This document shows, in pieces, positions 1-8,109 of a stretch of 58,528 bases of DNA (positions within the stretch are counted from its first letter, which is position 1; every line of letters starts with the position of its first letter). This DNA comes from Deltaproteobacteria bacterium (GTDB taxonomy: Bacteria; Myxococcota_A; UBA796; SXON01). Location: assembly GCA_014191855.1 (NCBI GenBank), contig BJHF01000035.1:1-58528 (forward strand). The letters run 5' to 3'. A program made the translations under genes and the position numbers. The notes beneath the pieces were generated by a model. The model did no database searches. It was given only the letters and a program-made list of their open reading frames with translations, and had not been told where the DNA came from.

Positions 1-104
1 ACCCGGTGGGAGGGCATGCCGTCGGGGCGCCGAAAGCTCTCCACAAGTTGGGGGTACCGGTAGACCTTGTCGCCGCGGCGGTTGGTGACGAACCGGATGT
101 GCAT
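1..104 (-). CDS. IS1634-type transposase, N-terminal fragment (cut by window edge)
   Basis: Reading the minus strand from the ATG at 104 gives an open frame of 34 codons to the window edge, starting MHIRFVTNRRGDKVY and continuing with QLVESFRRPDGMPSHR. The QLVES(Y/F)R..DG...HRV pattern is the usual start of IS1634-family (DDE, IS4 superfamily) transposases. Only the N-terminus is visible, so whether the element is intact cannot be judged. The leader upstream is strikingly AT-rich for this genome, as expected for recently acquired mobile DNA. The family is recognised from a short stretch by memory of family consensus, hence moderate confidence. Confidence 0.6.
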   Translation of the reverse strand, partial: MHIRFVTNRRGDKVYRYPQLVESFRRPDGMPSHR

Positions 105-342
105 GACGCTGTGCCTACCACATATGGTGCATAACGTCAATATAAACATATGTTATTCTATGCTGTGTGTGCCTACAGCGATGGAAAACCCAGGTTCTAA
201 AAGGATCGGTGATCAACTTGGGACCGGCCGCACTGTCGGATGTGAGAATGCGCGAATTGGGGCGCCGCGCCGGCCGCGCAGCTGTCTGGGCCAGCGCGGC
301 GGCGCGGAAGAACGGGTCGCTACGCAAAATACTTCGCCCCCG
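105..342. other. AT-rich insertion-sequence leader and noncoding gap
   Basis: No gene is supported here. Bases ~117-165 are far more AT-rich than the rest of the window and contain two CATATG sites. On the minus strand there is a TTGACG hexamer that could be part of the transposase promoter. The motif GTAGGCACA is present twice on the minus strand (near 115 and 172), possibly at the element terminus. The element end and any target duplication cannot be fixed without the other end. Confidence 0.35.
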
Positions 343-1461
343 TCAACCGCCGTCCCCCTCGCGCTGGGCCTCCGCCTGGGCCACGACGAGCGCCTCCCAG
401 GAATCCGCGAGGCGGTAACTCCGGCCTTTGGTCGAGGGATCATGTACAATCAGGAACCCTTGCGCGACCCAGCGTGCGCACAGCGCTGAGCCCCGGCGGG
501 GACTCAAGTCGAAATAGGCTGCGACGTCGGCAGCGGTGACGTGCCGGGCGCGGAGAAACAAGCCGAACGAGCGCCGCTGCTGCGGCGTGAGCGTCCGAAG
601 CGCGTCTGCAGTGCCCATCACCGGGCTTCTCGGCGCCGTCTCGGCGCGCCGACGCACCTTGTGCAACGCGTTCGCCATGCCAACGCAGAAGTACTCGATA
701 AAGGCGGTGACCTCCCCCTCCACCCTGCCAAGGTAGTAGTTGTGGCTAGGCCCCACGGCCAGGCCCCGATAGTAACCATCCAGATTTGCCGAGTAGTATT
801 CCTCAAGGGAGTAGATCCCGTTGAGGCCGTATCCGCTGCGGTGCAGAACGAGGTTGGTGAGCAAGCGCGCGGTGCGCCCGTTCCCGTCGAAATAGGGGTG
901 AATCGTGGCGAATTGGTAGTGGACCAGGGCAGCGAGGATGGGAGGAGGCCAAGCGGTTGTTGTGAACGCGGACGCCGCCCACTCCACCAGCTCCGCCACC
1001 AGGCCGGGCACGTCCTTCGCTTCCGGCGGCATGTAGACCACCCGCCCGGAGCTGGCCTCCCGAATGACGTTTTGGCCGCCACGGTAGGGCGTCGGTGTGG
1101 CCCTGCCGGTCATCACCAGTCCGTGGATGTTGCGCAGCTCGGACTCCGTGAACCCGAGGCCCTGCTGCCCGAGGACTTCGACGTACTCGGCGGCCGCGAA
1201 GTGATTCCGGATCTCCGCCTCGTCGCGCTCCATGCCCGGGAAGTTCCCCTCACCGCGCACGACCGCGGCAACCTGCACGGCTGAGAGTTGATTGCCCTCG
1301 ATCTGTGTGGACAGGTGGGTGGAGAGCAGCCGGGCGGTACGCCGGAGCGAGTCCAGCATCGGAGCGGTCAGCGGGAGCAGGGTAACGACCTGGCGGTCGG
1401 CCTCGATCGCCACGAGCGCGTTGGCGATGGATCCGGTGACTCGAAAATTGGGTTGAAACAT
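343..1461 (-). CDS. Fic/DOC family protein with N-terminal inhibitory helix
   Basis: A 372-residue Fic protein, probably an AMP-transferase (or related nucleotidyl transferase) acting on a protein target. The catalytic loop HPYFDGNGRTAR, near residue 190, matches HxFx(D/E)GNGRxxR exactly. Upstream, STQIEGN near residue 50 fits the (S/T)xxxE(G/N) autoinhibitory motif that blocks ATP gamma-phosphate binding, so the enzyme should be self-inhibited (class II architecture). The C-terminal ~90 residues look like a winged-helix domain (AADVAAYFDLSPRRGSALC), common in Fic proteins that bind DNA. A TTG start at 1479 is also possible; ATG at 1461 begins the usual MFxPxF.VT N-terminus. It sits beside the transposase fragment and may be accessory. 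A 7-bp inverted repeat (1474-1480/1516-1522) lies over its upstream region. Confidence 0.88.
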   Translation of the reverse strand: MFQPNFRVTGSIANALVAIEADRQVVTLLPLTAPMLDSLRRTARLLSTHLSTQIEGNQLSAVQVAAVVRGEGNFPGMERDEAEIRNHFAAAEYVEVLGQQGLGFTESELRNIHGLVMTGRATPTPYRGGQNVIREASSGRVVYMPPEAKDVPGLVAELVEWAASAFTTTAWPPPILAALVHYQFATIHPYFDGNGRTARLLTNLVLHRSGYGLNGIYSLEEYYSANLDGYYRGLAVGPSHNYYLGRVEGEVTAFIEYFCVGMANALHKVRRRAETAPRSPVMGTADALRTLTPQQRRSFGLFLRARHVTAADVAAYFDLSPRRGSALCARWVAQGFLIVHDPSTKGRSYRLADSWEALVVAQAEAQREGDGG

Positions 1462-1640
1462 CGCCCGGCCGGCTCTCAACCGTCTATCAAGCGGTCGGGA
1501 AACGGTCGAGAAAGTGTTGAGAACGCGCCGCGGTGCCGCGAAGCGGCGGAGGGGGAATTCTTGGCCGCCCCCCTCCGGCCTTCGGCCACCTCCCCCCGGC
1601 GGGAGCCGGAGGCAGGACCGATCCGAATCAACCGTCCCGA

Positions 1641-2210
1641 CTACTCCTCGCTATCCTCGTCCTCCTCCTCGTCCTCGTCCTCCTCGTCTTCATCCTCGTC
1701 CCCCCCGATCGGCGGCCCATACCGGCGGAACTCCTTGAGGAAGGCCAGGGAACCCACCTGTGCACGGTCGACGTACAGCACGCCGTCGAGGTGGTCGCAT
1801 TCGTGCTGCACCACCCGTGCGGCCCAACCATGGGCTTCGAACGCGAAGGGTTCGCCATCGCGATCAAGCGCATCCACCCGGATGTCCACCCAACGCTCCA
1901 CCCGCCCGCGCAGCTCGGGCACGCTCAGGCAGCCCTCGTAGCCGAACGCGCGAACCTCGCTGATGGGCGTGATCACCGGATTGATCAGGAACATCGGGTC
2001 CTCGTCGCGATCGAGCTGGAACACCGCGACGCGCTGGCTCACGTGGACCTGGGGCGCGGCGAGCCCGAGCCCGTCCTGGTCGATCATCGACTCGTAGAGA
2101 TCGTCGCAGAAGCGTTGAAAGGCGTCGCTGGCGAGCTCGACCGGGGACACCGGCTCGGCGACGATGCGAAGAACGGGATGCCCCATGCGGGCGACCTGAA
2201 GGATGGCCAT
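1641..2210 (-). CDS. def: Peptide deformylase with acidic tail
   Basis: Removes the N-formyl group from new proteins in the cytoplasm, using a metal ion. All three family motifs are present: GLGLAAPQV, EGCLSVP (metal-ligand Cys) and QHECDH (two metal-ligand His plus catalytic Glu). The 189-residue length is normal for the enzyme plus an extra tail. ATG at 2210 is chosen over upstream starts because MAILQVARMGHPVLR is the normal N-terminus and a GAGAAG ribosome site lies just before it. The last ~20 residues are almost purely Asp/Glu, encoded by a run of TCC/TCG-type trinucleotides on the + strand; the tail is not part of the catalytic fold. The ferredoxin gene is divergent, 73 bp away. Confidence 0.95.
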   Translation of the reverse strand: MAILQVARMGHPVLRIVAEPVSPVELASDAFQRFCDDLYESMIDQDGLGLAAPQVHVSQRVAVFQLDRDEDPMFLINPVITPISEVRAFGYEGCLSVPELRGRVERWVDIRVDALDRDGEPFAFEAHGWAARVVQHECDHLDGVLYVDRAQVGSLAFLKEFRRYGPPIGGDEDEDEEDEDEEEDEDSEE

Positions 2211-2233
2211 GACTTCTCGTAGCCGGCTCCCCC

Positions 2234-2261
2234 TTGCGGCGGGAGCCGGACGGGCTACACC
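2234..2261 (+). promoter_or_regulatory. Putative promoter of the ferredoxin gene
   Basis: TTGCGG at 2234-2239 and TACACC at 2256-2261, separated by 16 bases, 22 bases before the GTG start at 2284. The same TTGNNN-N16/17-TA(C/T)NNN layout occurs before several other genes in this window. This is pattern matching only. Confidence 0.35.
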
Positions 2262-2283
2262 CGGCAGCCATTCGGAGCATCTC

Positions 2284-2544
2284 GTGGCGGATTGGAACAA
2301 CCGTTGGGAAGACAACATCGGCGGCACGGCCGTCATCTCGGGTAAAAAGGTCGGCTTCTACGTGGACAAGGAGTGCATCCTCTGCTCCGTGTGCTCCGAC
2401 GCTGCGCCGAACAACTTCCGCATGAGCGACGCGGAAGATCACGACATCACCTACAAGCAGCCCGAGAACGAAGACGAGCTCGCGCAGTGCCGTGAGGCCG
2501 CCGAGAACTGTCCCGTCGAGGCGATCGGCGAGAACGGCGAATAA
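2284..2544 (+). CDS. Small [Fe-S] ferredoxin
   Basis: An 86-residue ferredoxin-like electron carrier. The cluster ligands are visible as CILCSVC (C-x2-C-x2-C) followed by AAPNNF, with a distant Cys-Pro near the C-terminus (ENCPVEAI). This is the layout of monocluster [4Fe-4S]/[3Fe-4S] ferredoxins. The GTG at 2284, preceded by GGAG at suitable spacing, is preferred. A longer frame from 2203 would add 27 residues unlike the family and would overlap the divergent deformylase start. No redox partner is adjacent apart from the cytochrome gene, which converges from the other side. Confidence 0.85.
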   Translation: MADWNNRWEDNIGGTAVISGKKVGFYVDKECILCSVCSDAAPNNFRMSDAEDHDITYKQPENEDELAQCREAAENCPVEAIGENGE

Positions 2545-2556
2545 CGAACCCGGGCT

Positions 2557-3009
2557 TCACCGCCCGTGTTCGACTTGCGGCCAGTAGCCCGACCACACGA
2601 AGTCGGGTGAATTGTCGCGCGTGTGGCATCCGACGCACGTGCTCGCCGCCTTCGGGAGCCGCCCGTAGCCGCGCGTCGGCGAGGCAGCGTGCCCGCCTCC
2701 CGCTCCATGGCACGACTCGCAGCCGACATTGCCGAGTGCGGGCGTCGCGTTCCCGGTCCAGCCGGTGGGCTGACGGAACCCGGTGACATGGCAGGCAAGG
2801 CACTCCGGATCCGCGCCGTGCTGCGCCGTCGTGAGCGTAGCGAGTGCGGTGGCGTGCGAGGAGCGCGCCCACACCTCGTTCGCCGAGACGTGGCAGGCTC
2901 CGCAGGTGGCGCTCCCGACGTAGGTCGCGGACGCTTCAGGCGCGGCGCCGGGCGTCGCGCCCGGTTCGACAGGGTGCGTCGGAAAACACGCGACCATCCA
3001 CCAGATCAT
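2557..3009 (-). CDS. Tetraheme c-type cytochrome, probable lipoprotein
   Basis: A 150-residue exported cytochrome with four CXXCH heme-binding motifs (CGACH, CLACH, CESCH, CVGCH) and extra His residues for axial ligation. The spacing resembles the cytochrome c554/NapC-NrfH-like superfamily of small multiheme electron-transfer proteins. The N-terminus MIWWMVAC is very short, but the Cys at residue 8 could be lipidated. Alternatively a start further upstream has been missed, since no clear ribosome site precedes this ATG. The gene lies 12 bases downstream of the class II aldolase gene on the same strand, so the two may be co-transcribed. Confidence 0.85.
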   Translation of the reverse strand: MIWWMVACFPTHPVEPGATPGAAPEASATYVGSATCGACHVSANEVWARSSHATALATLTTAQHGADPECLACHVTGFRQPTGWTGNATPALGNVGCESCHGAGGGHAASPTRGYGRLPKAASTCVGCHTRDNSPDFVWSGYWPQVEHGR

Positions 3010-3021
3010 GCGCGGGGCACG

Positions 3022-3879
3022 CTACGAACTGGGCATCAGCGAACGCAGCACCGCACGCGTGATCGCCGCCTCCACGAGCGGCGAAGGTGCCATCGGCTGC
3101 GAGTTCACCCGGGCGAGGCGCAGCTCCGACTTCGGGGCGATTCCGGTCGGGGCCGGGTTGGCGCAGCCCGAGCAGGTCATGCAGGCGTGGGGGAGGTCGG
3201 CGTGGGGGAGGTCCGCTTTCGCGACCGCGTTCGGTGGGCCACCGTAGCGCTTGAGGCCCATCGAGCGCAGATGCGCGGCCTCCTTCGGGTCGAGCTCCTT
3301 CACGCCGCCGAGGTCGCGAGCCGTCTTGGTGATGAGCGCGGTGTGCTCCACGACCTCGAGCCGGCAGAACGCCTCCAGCACGCTCGTTCCGAGCGCCAGC
3401 GCGCCGTGCGTGTCCATCAGCACGGCGTCATGATCGCGGACGTACGGCCGCAACGAGTCCGCGAGGTTGCGCGTCCCCGTCGTTTCGTACGGCACCGTCG
3501 GCACCGTGCCCAGGGTGAGCACCACCTCCGGGAGCACGCAGCGCGCCATGCTCACGTTCGCGATCGTGAAGGCGATCGCCATCGGGGGGTGGGCGTGGAT
3601 CACCGCCTGGCAGTCGGGCCGCTCCTCGTAGCAGGCAAGGTGCATCGCCATCTCGCTCGTGGGGTTGCCGGCGCCGCGGAGCTTGCGCCCCGTGGTGTCG
3701 ATCACGACGAGGTCGTCGTCATCCAGAAAGCCCTTGTGGCAACCCGCCTTGGTGCAGAGGATCGAGCCATCAGGAAGTCGGGCGGACAAGTTACCGTCCA
3801 TCGCGACGAGCAGGTTGCGCTCGTAGCAAAGTCTGCCGAACTTGATCAGTTCTTCACGAAGACGACGCTCAGGAACCAT
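3022..3879 (-). CDS. Class II aldolase/adducin family protein with Cys-containing C-terminal extension
   Basis: A 285-residue zinc-dependent class II aldolase-type protein (L-fuculose-phosphate/L-ribulose-phosphate family). Visible are the phosphate-binding GNLSARLPDG, the metal-binding HAHPP, and the distal DTHGALALG. The family usually ends near residue 215. This protein continues for about 60 residues containing PHADLPHACMTCSGC, so it has a CxxCxxC-like cluster plus nearby His, a possible extra metal site. The extension includes a 5-residue duplication (ADLPH) encoded by a 15-bp tandem repeat. ATG at 3879 is preferred; it is 34 bp from the divergent kinase start. The substrate cannot be told from sequence. 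Confidence 0.85.
   Translation of the reverse strand: MVPERRLREELIKFGRLCYERNLLVAMDGNLSARLPDGSILCTKAGCHKGFLDDDDLVVIDTTGRKLRGAGNPTSEMAMHLACYEERPDCQAVIHAHPPMAIAFTIANVSMARCVLPEVVLTLGTVPTVPYETTGTRNLADSLRPYVRDHDAVLMDTHGALALGTSVLEAFCRLEVVEHTALITKTARDLGGVKELDPKEAAHLRSMGLKRYGGPPNAVAKADLPHADLPHACMTCSGCANPAPTGIAPKSELRLARVNSQPMAPSPLVEAAITRAVLRSLMPSS
3185..3214. repeat. 15-bp tandem duplication inside the aldolase extension
   Basis: Two adjacent 15-bp units (3185-3199 and 3200-3214), identical except for the last base, encode a duplicated Ala-Asp-Leu-Pro-His on the minus strand. Confidence 0.8.
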
Positions 3880-3913
3880 CGGGCCTGTGTATCCTCGCGG
3901 CGCGAGGTCGCGC

Positions 3914-6103
3914 GTGCCAGGTTCGGCTGGGAGCGGTTGGAGCGAAACCCTGACGCGGATCACCGCGGCCCTCGCGGGGCCTCGTGCGCCGGGCGCCGTG
4001 CTCACGGAAGCGGCGGGCGTGCTTGGTGAGCAGCTCGGGGAGGGGTCGTTCTGGCTGGCGGATCCGCGCCACGAGGCTCCCCCTCCGGGCACCGCGGGCT
4101 GGACTCAGGCGCGAGTGGCCGAGCCCGTGCCGGTGGCGCTTCGGGTGGCGCCCGCCCTGGTCTCGGAAGTCGATCGCCCGCTGTTGCAGGTGCTCGTATC
4201 GGTGGTGTCGTGCGCGCTCGACCGCGCGACGCTGCGCGGCATCCTCGACCCCATGCCGATCGGGGTTCTGGTGCGGCGCGGGCCTCATCAAGAGGTGAGC
4301 GAGGCCAACCCCACGCTGCGCGCGTTGGGCTGGAGCGCGGACAACGAGGGGTCCGACCTGGGTGCGGGGCTGCGGTTCATGGCCGATCGGGTGCTCGCCG
4401 GCGGGGGGCCGGAGGTGAAGCGGGGCTGGCGCGTCCAGGATCCGGAGGGGTCGGAGGTGTACCTTGACGTGACGACGCAGCCGCTCCATGCCTCCGATGG
4501 TGCGATCGACGGTACGGCTACCTTTGTGGTCAATACGACCGAGCTTGTGCGTCAACGCCGGGCCGCAGAGACGGCGCAGCAGCGGCAAGGGCAGCTCCTT
4601 CAGAGCATCCACGCGATCGTGTGGGAGGCGCCGGCGGGGTCCCCGGGCTGGACGTACGTGAGCGATGGTGCGATCGCGTTGCTCGGCTATCCGCTCGATC
4701 GATGGCTCGAACCTTCCTTCTGGCGAACGATCCTGCACGAGGACGATCGCGCGCGGGTCGTCGCCAACTCGGGCGCGGTCCGCGGCGACCACGAGCTGGA
4801 GTATCGGGTGTTCGCGGCCGATGGCAGAGTGGTCTGGCTTCACGATGCTGTGCGGGTGATCACCGACGGGGATGGGGGCTCGATCGCGCTGCGCGGCGTC
4901 ATGCTCGACATCACCACCCGGAAGGAGGCCGAGGAGGAGCGCAACCGCATCCAAACCGAGATGGTGGACCTCCAGAAGCTGGAGAGCCTGGGCGTGATGG
5001 CGGGAGGCATCGCCCACGACTTCAACAACCTATTGACGGTGATCCTTGGGAATGCCTCGCTCGCCGCGATGCGCCTGCCCGATCACAGCTCGGCCCGCTC
5101 CGCGATCGACGACCTGATCTCAAACGCGCAACGGGCGGCCGACCTTACCCGGCAGCTCCTCGCCTACTCCGGGCGCACCCAGCTCAGCTCGGAGACGCTC
5201 GATCTTGGCCATCTCGTGCGCGAGCTACGCGGGCTCATGGTCGCCACGCTCTCGAAATCCGCGACGTTGGAGATGGAGATCGACCCGCTCGTGCCCGCGG
5301 TGGAGGGGGATCCGACCCAGCTCCAGCAAGTCGTGATGAACCTCACGACCAACGCCGCGGAGTCGCTCGGCGAGCGCGCGGGGCGCGTGATCGTGCAGAC
5401 GAGCTTCGCCGCCTTGCAGCCTGAGGAGGCGGCCGCGCTGAACCTCTCGCCGGGCGCGTACGTGGTGCTCAGCGTGCAGGACGACGGTTGCGGGATGAGT
5501 GCGGCGGTGAAAAAGCGTATCTTCGACCCGTTCTTCACCACGAAGGCGCACGGGCGCGGGCTCGGCCTCGCGGCGGTGCATGGCATCGTACGGGTGCACC
5601 GCGGCGCCGTGGACGTTCGCACCAAGGAGCAGGTCGGCACCGTCGTGAGCGTGTATCTTCCGGCGACAAGTGTGCGGCCAACGCCGCGCCCTCAGCGCAC
5701 CAACACCATTCGTACCGGATCCGGCCTGTTGTTGGTGATCGACGACGAAGCGGAAGTGCGGGCGACCGCTCGCGCGATGTTGGAGGCGCTCGGGTACGAC
5801 GTCATTGAGGCGGAGGAGGGGCGCTCCGGGCTCCTGCTCTTCGACCGGCACCGCAAGGAGATCCGGGCGGTGCTCCTTGATATGACGATGCCGGTGATGT
5901 CGGGCGAAGAGGTGTATCGGGAGCTGCGGCTCCGCGACAGGAACGTGCGGATCGTGCTCTCTACGGGCTACTCCCAGGTGGATGCGCGCCGGCGCGGCAT
6001 GCTCGACGGCATCCGCGGCTTCCTGCAAAAGCCCTACACCGTGCGCCAGTTGAGTGACACCATTGGTCGCGCGCTAGAGGATGGCGCCACCGGGGTGGAG
6101 TGA
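3914..6103 (+). CDS. Hybrid sensor histidine kinase with PAS domains and receiver
   Basis: A ~729-residue cytoplasmic hybrid kinase. In order: an N-terminal GAF-like or unknown segment (to ~110), two PAS-type sensor regions (~115-215 and ~235-345, the second ending RGVMLDITTRK as in PAC motifs), a HisKA domain with GGIAHDFNNLL (phospho-His near 368), an HATPase domain with NLTTNAAESL, DDGCGM and GRGLGLA, and a receiver domain with VLLDMTMPVMSG (phospho-Asp near 656) and QKPY. No transmembrane segment is seen, so the signal is probably intracellular. GTG at 3914 with GAGG six bases upstream is preferred; an ORF from 3842 would overlap the divergent aldolase. The stop overlaps the next gene (GTGA), implying coupling. 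Confidence 0.93.
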   Translation: MPGSAGSGWSETLTRITAALAGPRAPGAVLTEAAGVLGEQLGEGSFWLADPRHEAPPPGTAGWTQARVAEPVPVALRVAPALVSEVDRPLLQVLVSVVSCALDRATLRGILDPMPIGVLVRRGPHQEVSEANPTLRALGWSADNEGSDLGAGLRFMADRVLAGGGPEVKRGWRVQDPEGSEVYLDVTTQPLHASDGAIDGTATFVVNTTELVRQRRAAETAQQRQGQLLQSIHAIVWEAPAGSPGWTYVSDGAIALLGYPLDRWLEPSFWRTILHEDDRARVVANSGAVRGDHELEYRVFAADGRVVWLHDAVRVITDGDGGSIALRGVMLDITTRKEAEEERNRIQTEMVDLQKLESLGVMAGGIAHDFNNLLTVILGNASLAAMRLPDHSSARSAIDDLISNAQRAADLTRQLLAYSGRTQLSSETLDLGHLVRELRGLMVATLSKSATLEMEIDPLVPAVEGDPTQLQQVVMNLTTNAAESLGERAGRVIVQTSFAALQPEEAAALNLSPGAYVVLSVQDDGCGMSAAVKKRIFDPFFTTKAHGRGLGLAAVHGIVRVHRGAVDVRTKEQVGTVVSVYLPATSVRPTPRPQRTNTIRTGSGLLLVIDDEAEVRATARAMLEALGYDVIEAEEGRSGLLLFDRHRKEIRAVLLDMTMPVMSGEEVYRELRLRDRNVRIVLSTGYSQVDARRRGMLDGIRGFLQKPYTVRQLSDTIGRALEDGATGVE

Positions 6104-6831
6104 ACCCGGCCTTCACCGTGGTGATCCCCCATCGGAGCGCGACCGCTTCCCTGCTGAGGCTCCTCCCCACGCTCAAGGCTTGGCCCGTCCTCGTGGTCGA
6201 CGACACCGACGATGGCCTCGACCTCGACGTGCCAATGGTGCGGCTCGGCGGGGGGAGCGGCTTCGCGCGGGCGGTGAACGCAGGGCTCGCCGAGGTGAGA
6301 ACGCCCTTTGCGGTGGTGCTTAATGACGATGCGATGCCCGAGGCCGACTGCCTGGAGCGCCTGGCGCAGCGCGGGGGGTTGTGCGGGCCGGTGCTGCTCG
6401 GTCGCGATGGGGTGGAGTCGGCGGGGCTGCGGGTGCGGAGCTGGGGGCGCGTAATGCAGTGTCGCGACCTTCCCGTGCGGGACGAGGCCGTTGATGCGTT
6501 GAGCGGCGCGTGCCTGCACTTGCCGGCAACCGCCCGCTTCGACGAGCGTTTTCCTCACGGCTTCGAGGATGTGGAGCTGTGTCGCAGGCTCGGCGGCGCC
6601 TGGCTCGTTGCTGGGGCGCGTTGCCACCACGAGGGCGGCGCGACGGTGGGGCGGCGCACCGCGTTTGCGACGCAGGCGGCCGTGACCGGGCAGGCGCTCT
6701 GCTTTGAGCCGGGGTGGCGCACGGCGGTCGTGGCGGGGCTGCACGTGGCCCAGGTCGTGCGGGAAGGCGGGCCGATCGACCGTTTTCCGGCGATCTGGCG
6801 GGGGGTGCTGGCGGCGCGGGGGGGGCGGTGA
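6100..6831 (+). CDS. Family 2-type glycosyltransferase
   Basis: A 243-residue GT-A fold glycosyltransferase resembling rhamnosyltransferase-like GT2 enzymes, expected to use a nucleotide sugar. The N-terminus FTVVIPHRSATASLL is the family's first strand. VVLNDDAMPE carries the metal/donor-binding acidic motif, and GFEDVELCRRL supplies the catalytic-base region. The length is near the minimum for the family. The GTG start overlaps the kinase stop in GTGA, so translation is probably coupled to the kinase, an unusual pairing whose meaning is unclear. The acceptor cannot be predicted. Confidence 0.85.
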   Translation: MNPAFTVVIPHRSATASLLRLLPTLKAWPVLVVDDTDDGLDLDVPMVRLGGGSGFARAVNAGLAEVRTPFAVVLNDDAMPEADCLERLAQRGGLCGPVLLGRDGVESAGLRVRSWGRVMQCRDLPVRDEAVDALSGACLHLPATARFDERFPHGFEDVELCRRLGGAWLVAGARCHHEGGATVGRRTAFATQAAVTGQALCFEPGWRTAVVAGLHVAQVVREGGPIDRFPAIWRGVLAARGGR

Positions 6832-6834
6832 GGG

Positions 6835-6884
6835 GCGACGCTCGGTGCCCGGTCCCTTTGTCAGGCTGGGTTTCGGAGCGTCGC
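6835..6884. terminator. Inverted repeat between convergent genes (possible bidirectional terminator)
   Basis: GCGACGCTC at 6835-6843 and its perfect 9-bp complement GAGCGTCGC at 6876-6884 flank a 32-base loop between the convergent glycosyltransferase and FG-GAP genes. The loop includes a CCCTTT tract. No clear U-tract follows either arm. Confidence 0.4.
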
Positions 6885-6897
6885 GGGTGCCTTCCAG

Positions 6898-8109
6898 TCA
6901 CTCCGCGTCCACAAACTCCCAAAGTCGATACCACCCCTCGTACGGCCACTTTCCGTTGGTCGCCAGGAATGCGTCCCGGCCGGTCTCCTTCCAGTTCGGC
7001 AGCCGTGTCACGGTGTCCCCGTCGCCCTCATTCGCGTCGTCGGGCAGGTGCATGCGGCGGAACAGGGCGCCGGTGCCGTCGCCGAGCAGCAGCGAGTCCG
7101 GCCGGTCGAGATCCCCGCTCATCCCCTCGACCAGGAAGATGTCGGCGAAGCCATCGCCGTTCGCGTCGCCCACCGCCACGTCGCGACCGTGCTCTAGCCG
7201 GAGGTCGTAGCTCCATTCTGGGAACACCCCGCCTTGACTCAGCGATACGGTGAGGTACTTGGCGGTAACGCCGACCAGATCGAGCCAGCCGTCTCCGTTC
7301 ACATCTGCCAGTTCGGCATCTCGAAACGCGATCTCGCCCAAGCCACGCGGCCCCGCCTCGTCGGAATACACCCCAAGCAGCGCCTGCCGGTACAATAGGA
7401 TTTTCTCGCTTCCGCAGAGCAACAGCTCTTCGAGGCCGTCGTGGTCGATGTCCCCTCTCGAGGTGCAGCTCGCGCCGAGCTCCGCATTGAGGCCGCTGTC
7501 CGGATCCTCCACGAAGCCGCCATCGCCACCCTCGCCACCTAGATAGTGCCGGCTCGGGCTGGGAAAATCTACGCCGATCTCGTTGCCGACGAACAGATCG
7601 GGGCGCGCATCCCCGTTCGAGTCGAGGAAGAGCACTTCGCGCCCGCGCCCGGCGCCATCCTCCGCACCCGAACCGCGGATGGCGTTGTCGAAGCCGCTCC
7701 CGTCGGCGCGCTGCAGCCACAGTTCATCGAGTCCGGCGACGTCGGATGTCCCCTGGCGCGCACCGATGACCGCGTAGAAATCCAAAAGACCGTCCCGATT
7801 GACGTCGGCTGCGTCGCAGCCATGCCGGTCGGCGATGGGGAGCGTGAACCAATGGGAGTAGGTGCCGTTTCCTTCGTTGCGGAGGATCGGCCACTCGGCG
7901 CGGTTGTGCGCCGGGACCACGAGGTCCGCGTCGCCATCGTTGTCGAAGTCGGCCACACAGGGCTCGCCCTGGGTGCCCACGCGGAGGTCGAGGAAGGGGC
8001 TGGCGGCGGCAGCCACGTCGGTGGGAACGAGGGATTCGGACCTTGTCTCGCCGGTTTCGTCGGTATCCGCCTCACAGGCCGCCAACACAACGAGCAGACC
8101 GATCCTCAC
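6898..8109 (-). CDS. FG-GAP/VCBS-repeat lipoprotein
   Basis: A 403-residue surface lipoprotein. The short signal MRIGLLVVLAAC ends in a lipobox (lipidated Cys12), followed by an acidic tether (EADTDETGETRSES). The body has repeated Ca-binding-type FG-GAP/VCBS units: DFDNDGDADLVV, DVNRDGLLDFY, DSNGDARPDLF, DIDHDGLEELL, DVNGDGWLDLV and DANGDGFADIF. Together these should form a seven-bladed-type beta propeller. The GTG at 8109 overlaps the preceding stop (GTGA). It is the last gene of the six-gene minus-strand run that begins with the FadR-type regulator. Such propellers usually serve in adhesion or ligand binding; the ligand is unknown. Confidence 0.88.
   Translation of the reverse strand: MRIGLLVVLAACEADTDETGETRSESLVPTDVAAAASPFLDLRVGTQGEPCVADFDNDGDADLVVPAHNRAEWPILRNEGNGTYSHWFTLPIADRHGCDAADVNRDGLLDFYAVIGARQGTSDVAGLDELWLQRADGSGFDNAIRGSGAEDGAGRGREVLFLDSNGDARPDLFVGNEIGVDFPSPSRHYLGGEGGDGGFVEDPDSGLNAELGASCTSRGDIDHDGLEELLLCGSEKILLYRQALLGVYSDEAGPRGLGEIAFRDAELADVNGDGWLDLVGVTAKYLTVSLSQGGVFPEWSYDLRLEHGRDVAVGDANGDGFADIFLVEGMSGDLDRPDSLLLGDGTGALFRRMHLPDDANEGDGDTVTRLPNWKETGRDAFLATNGKWPYEGWYRLWEFVDAE

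Noticed and set aside
213..449. Small ORFs at the left edge (both strands)
   Set aside because: Low-complexity Arg/Ala-rich translations without motifs; they overlap the Fic gene or the IS leader.
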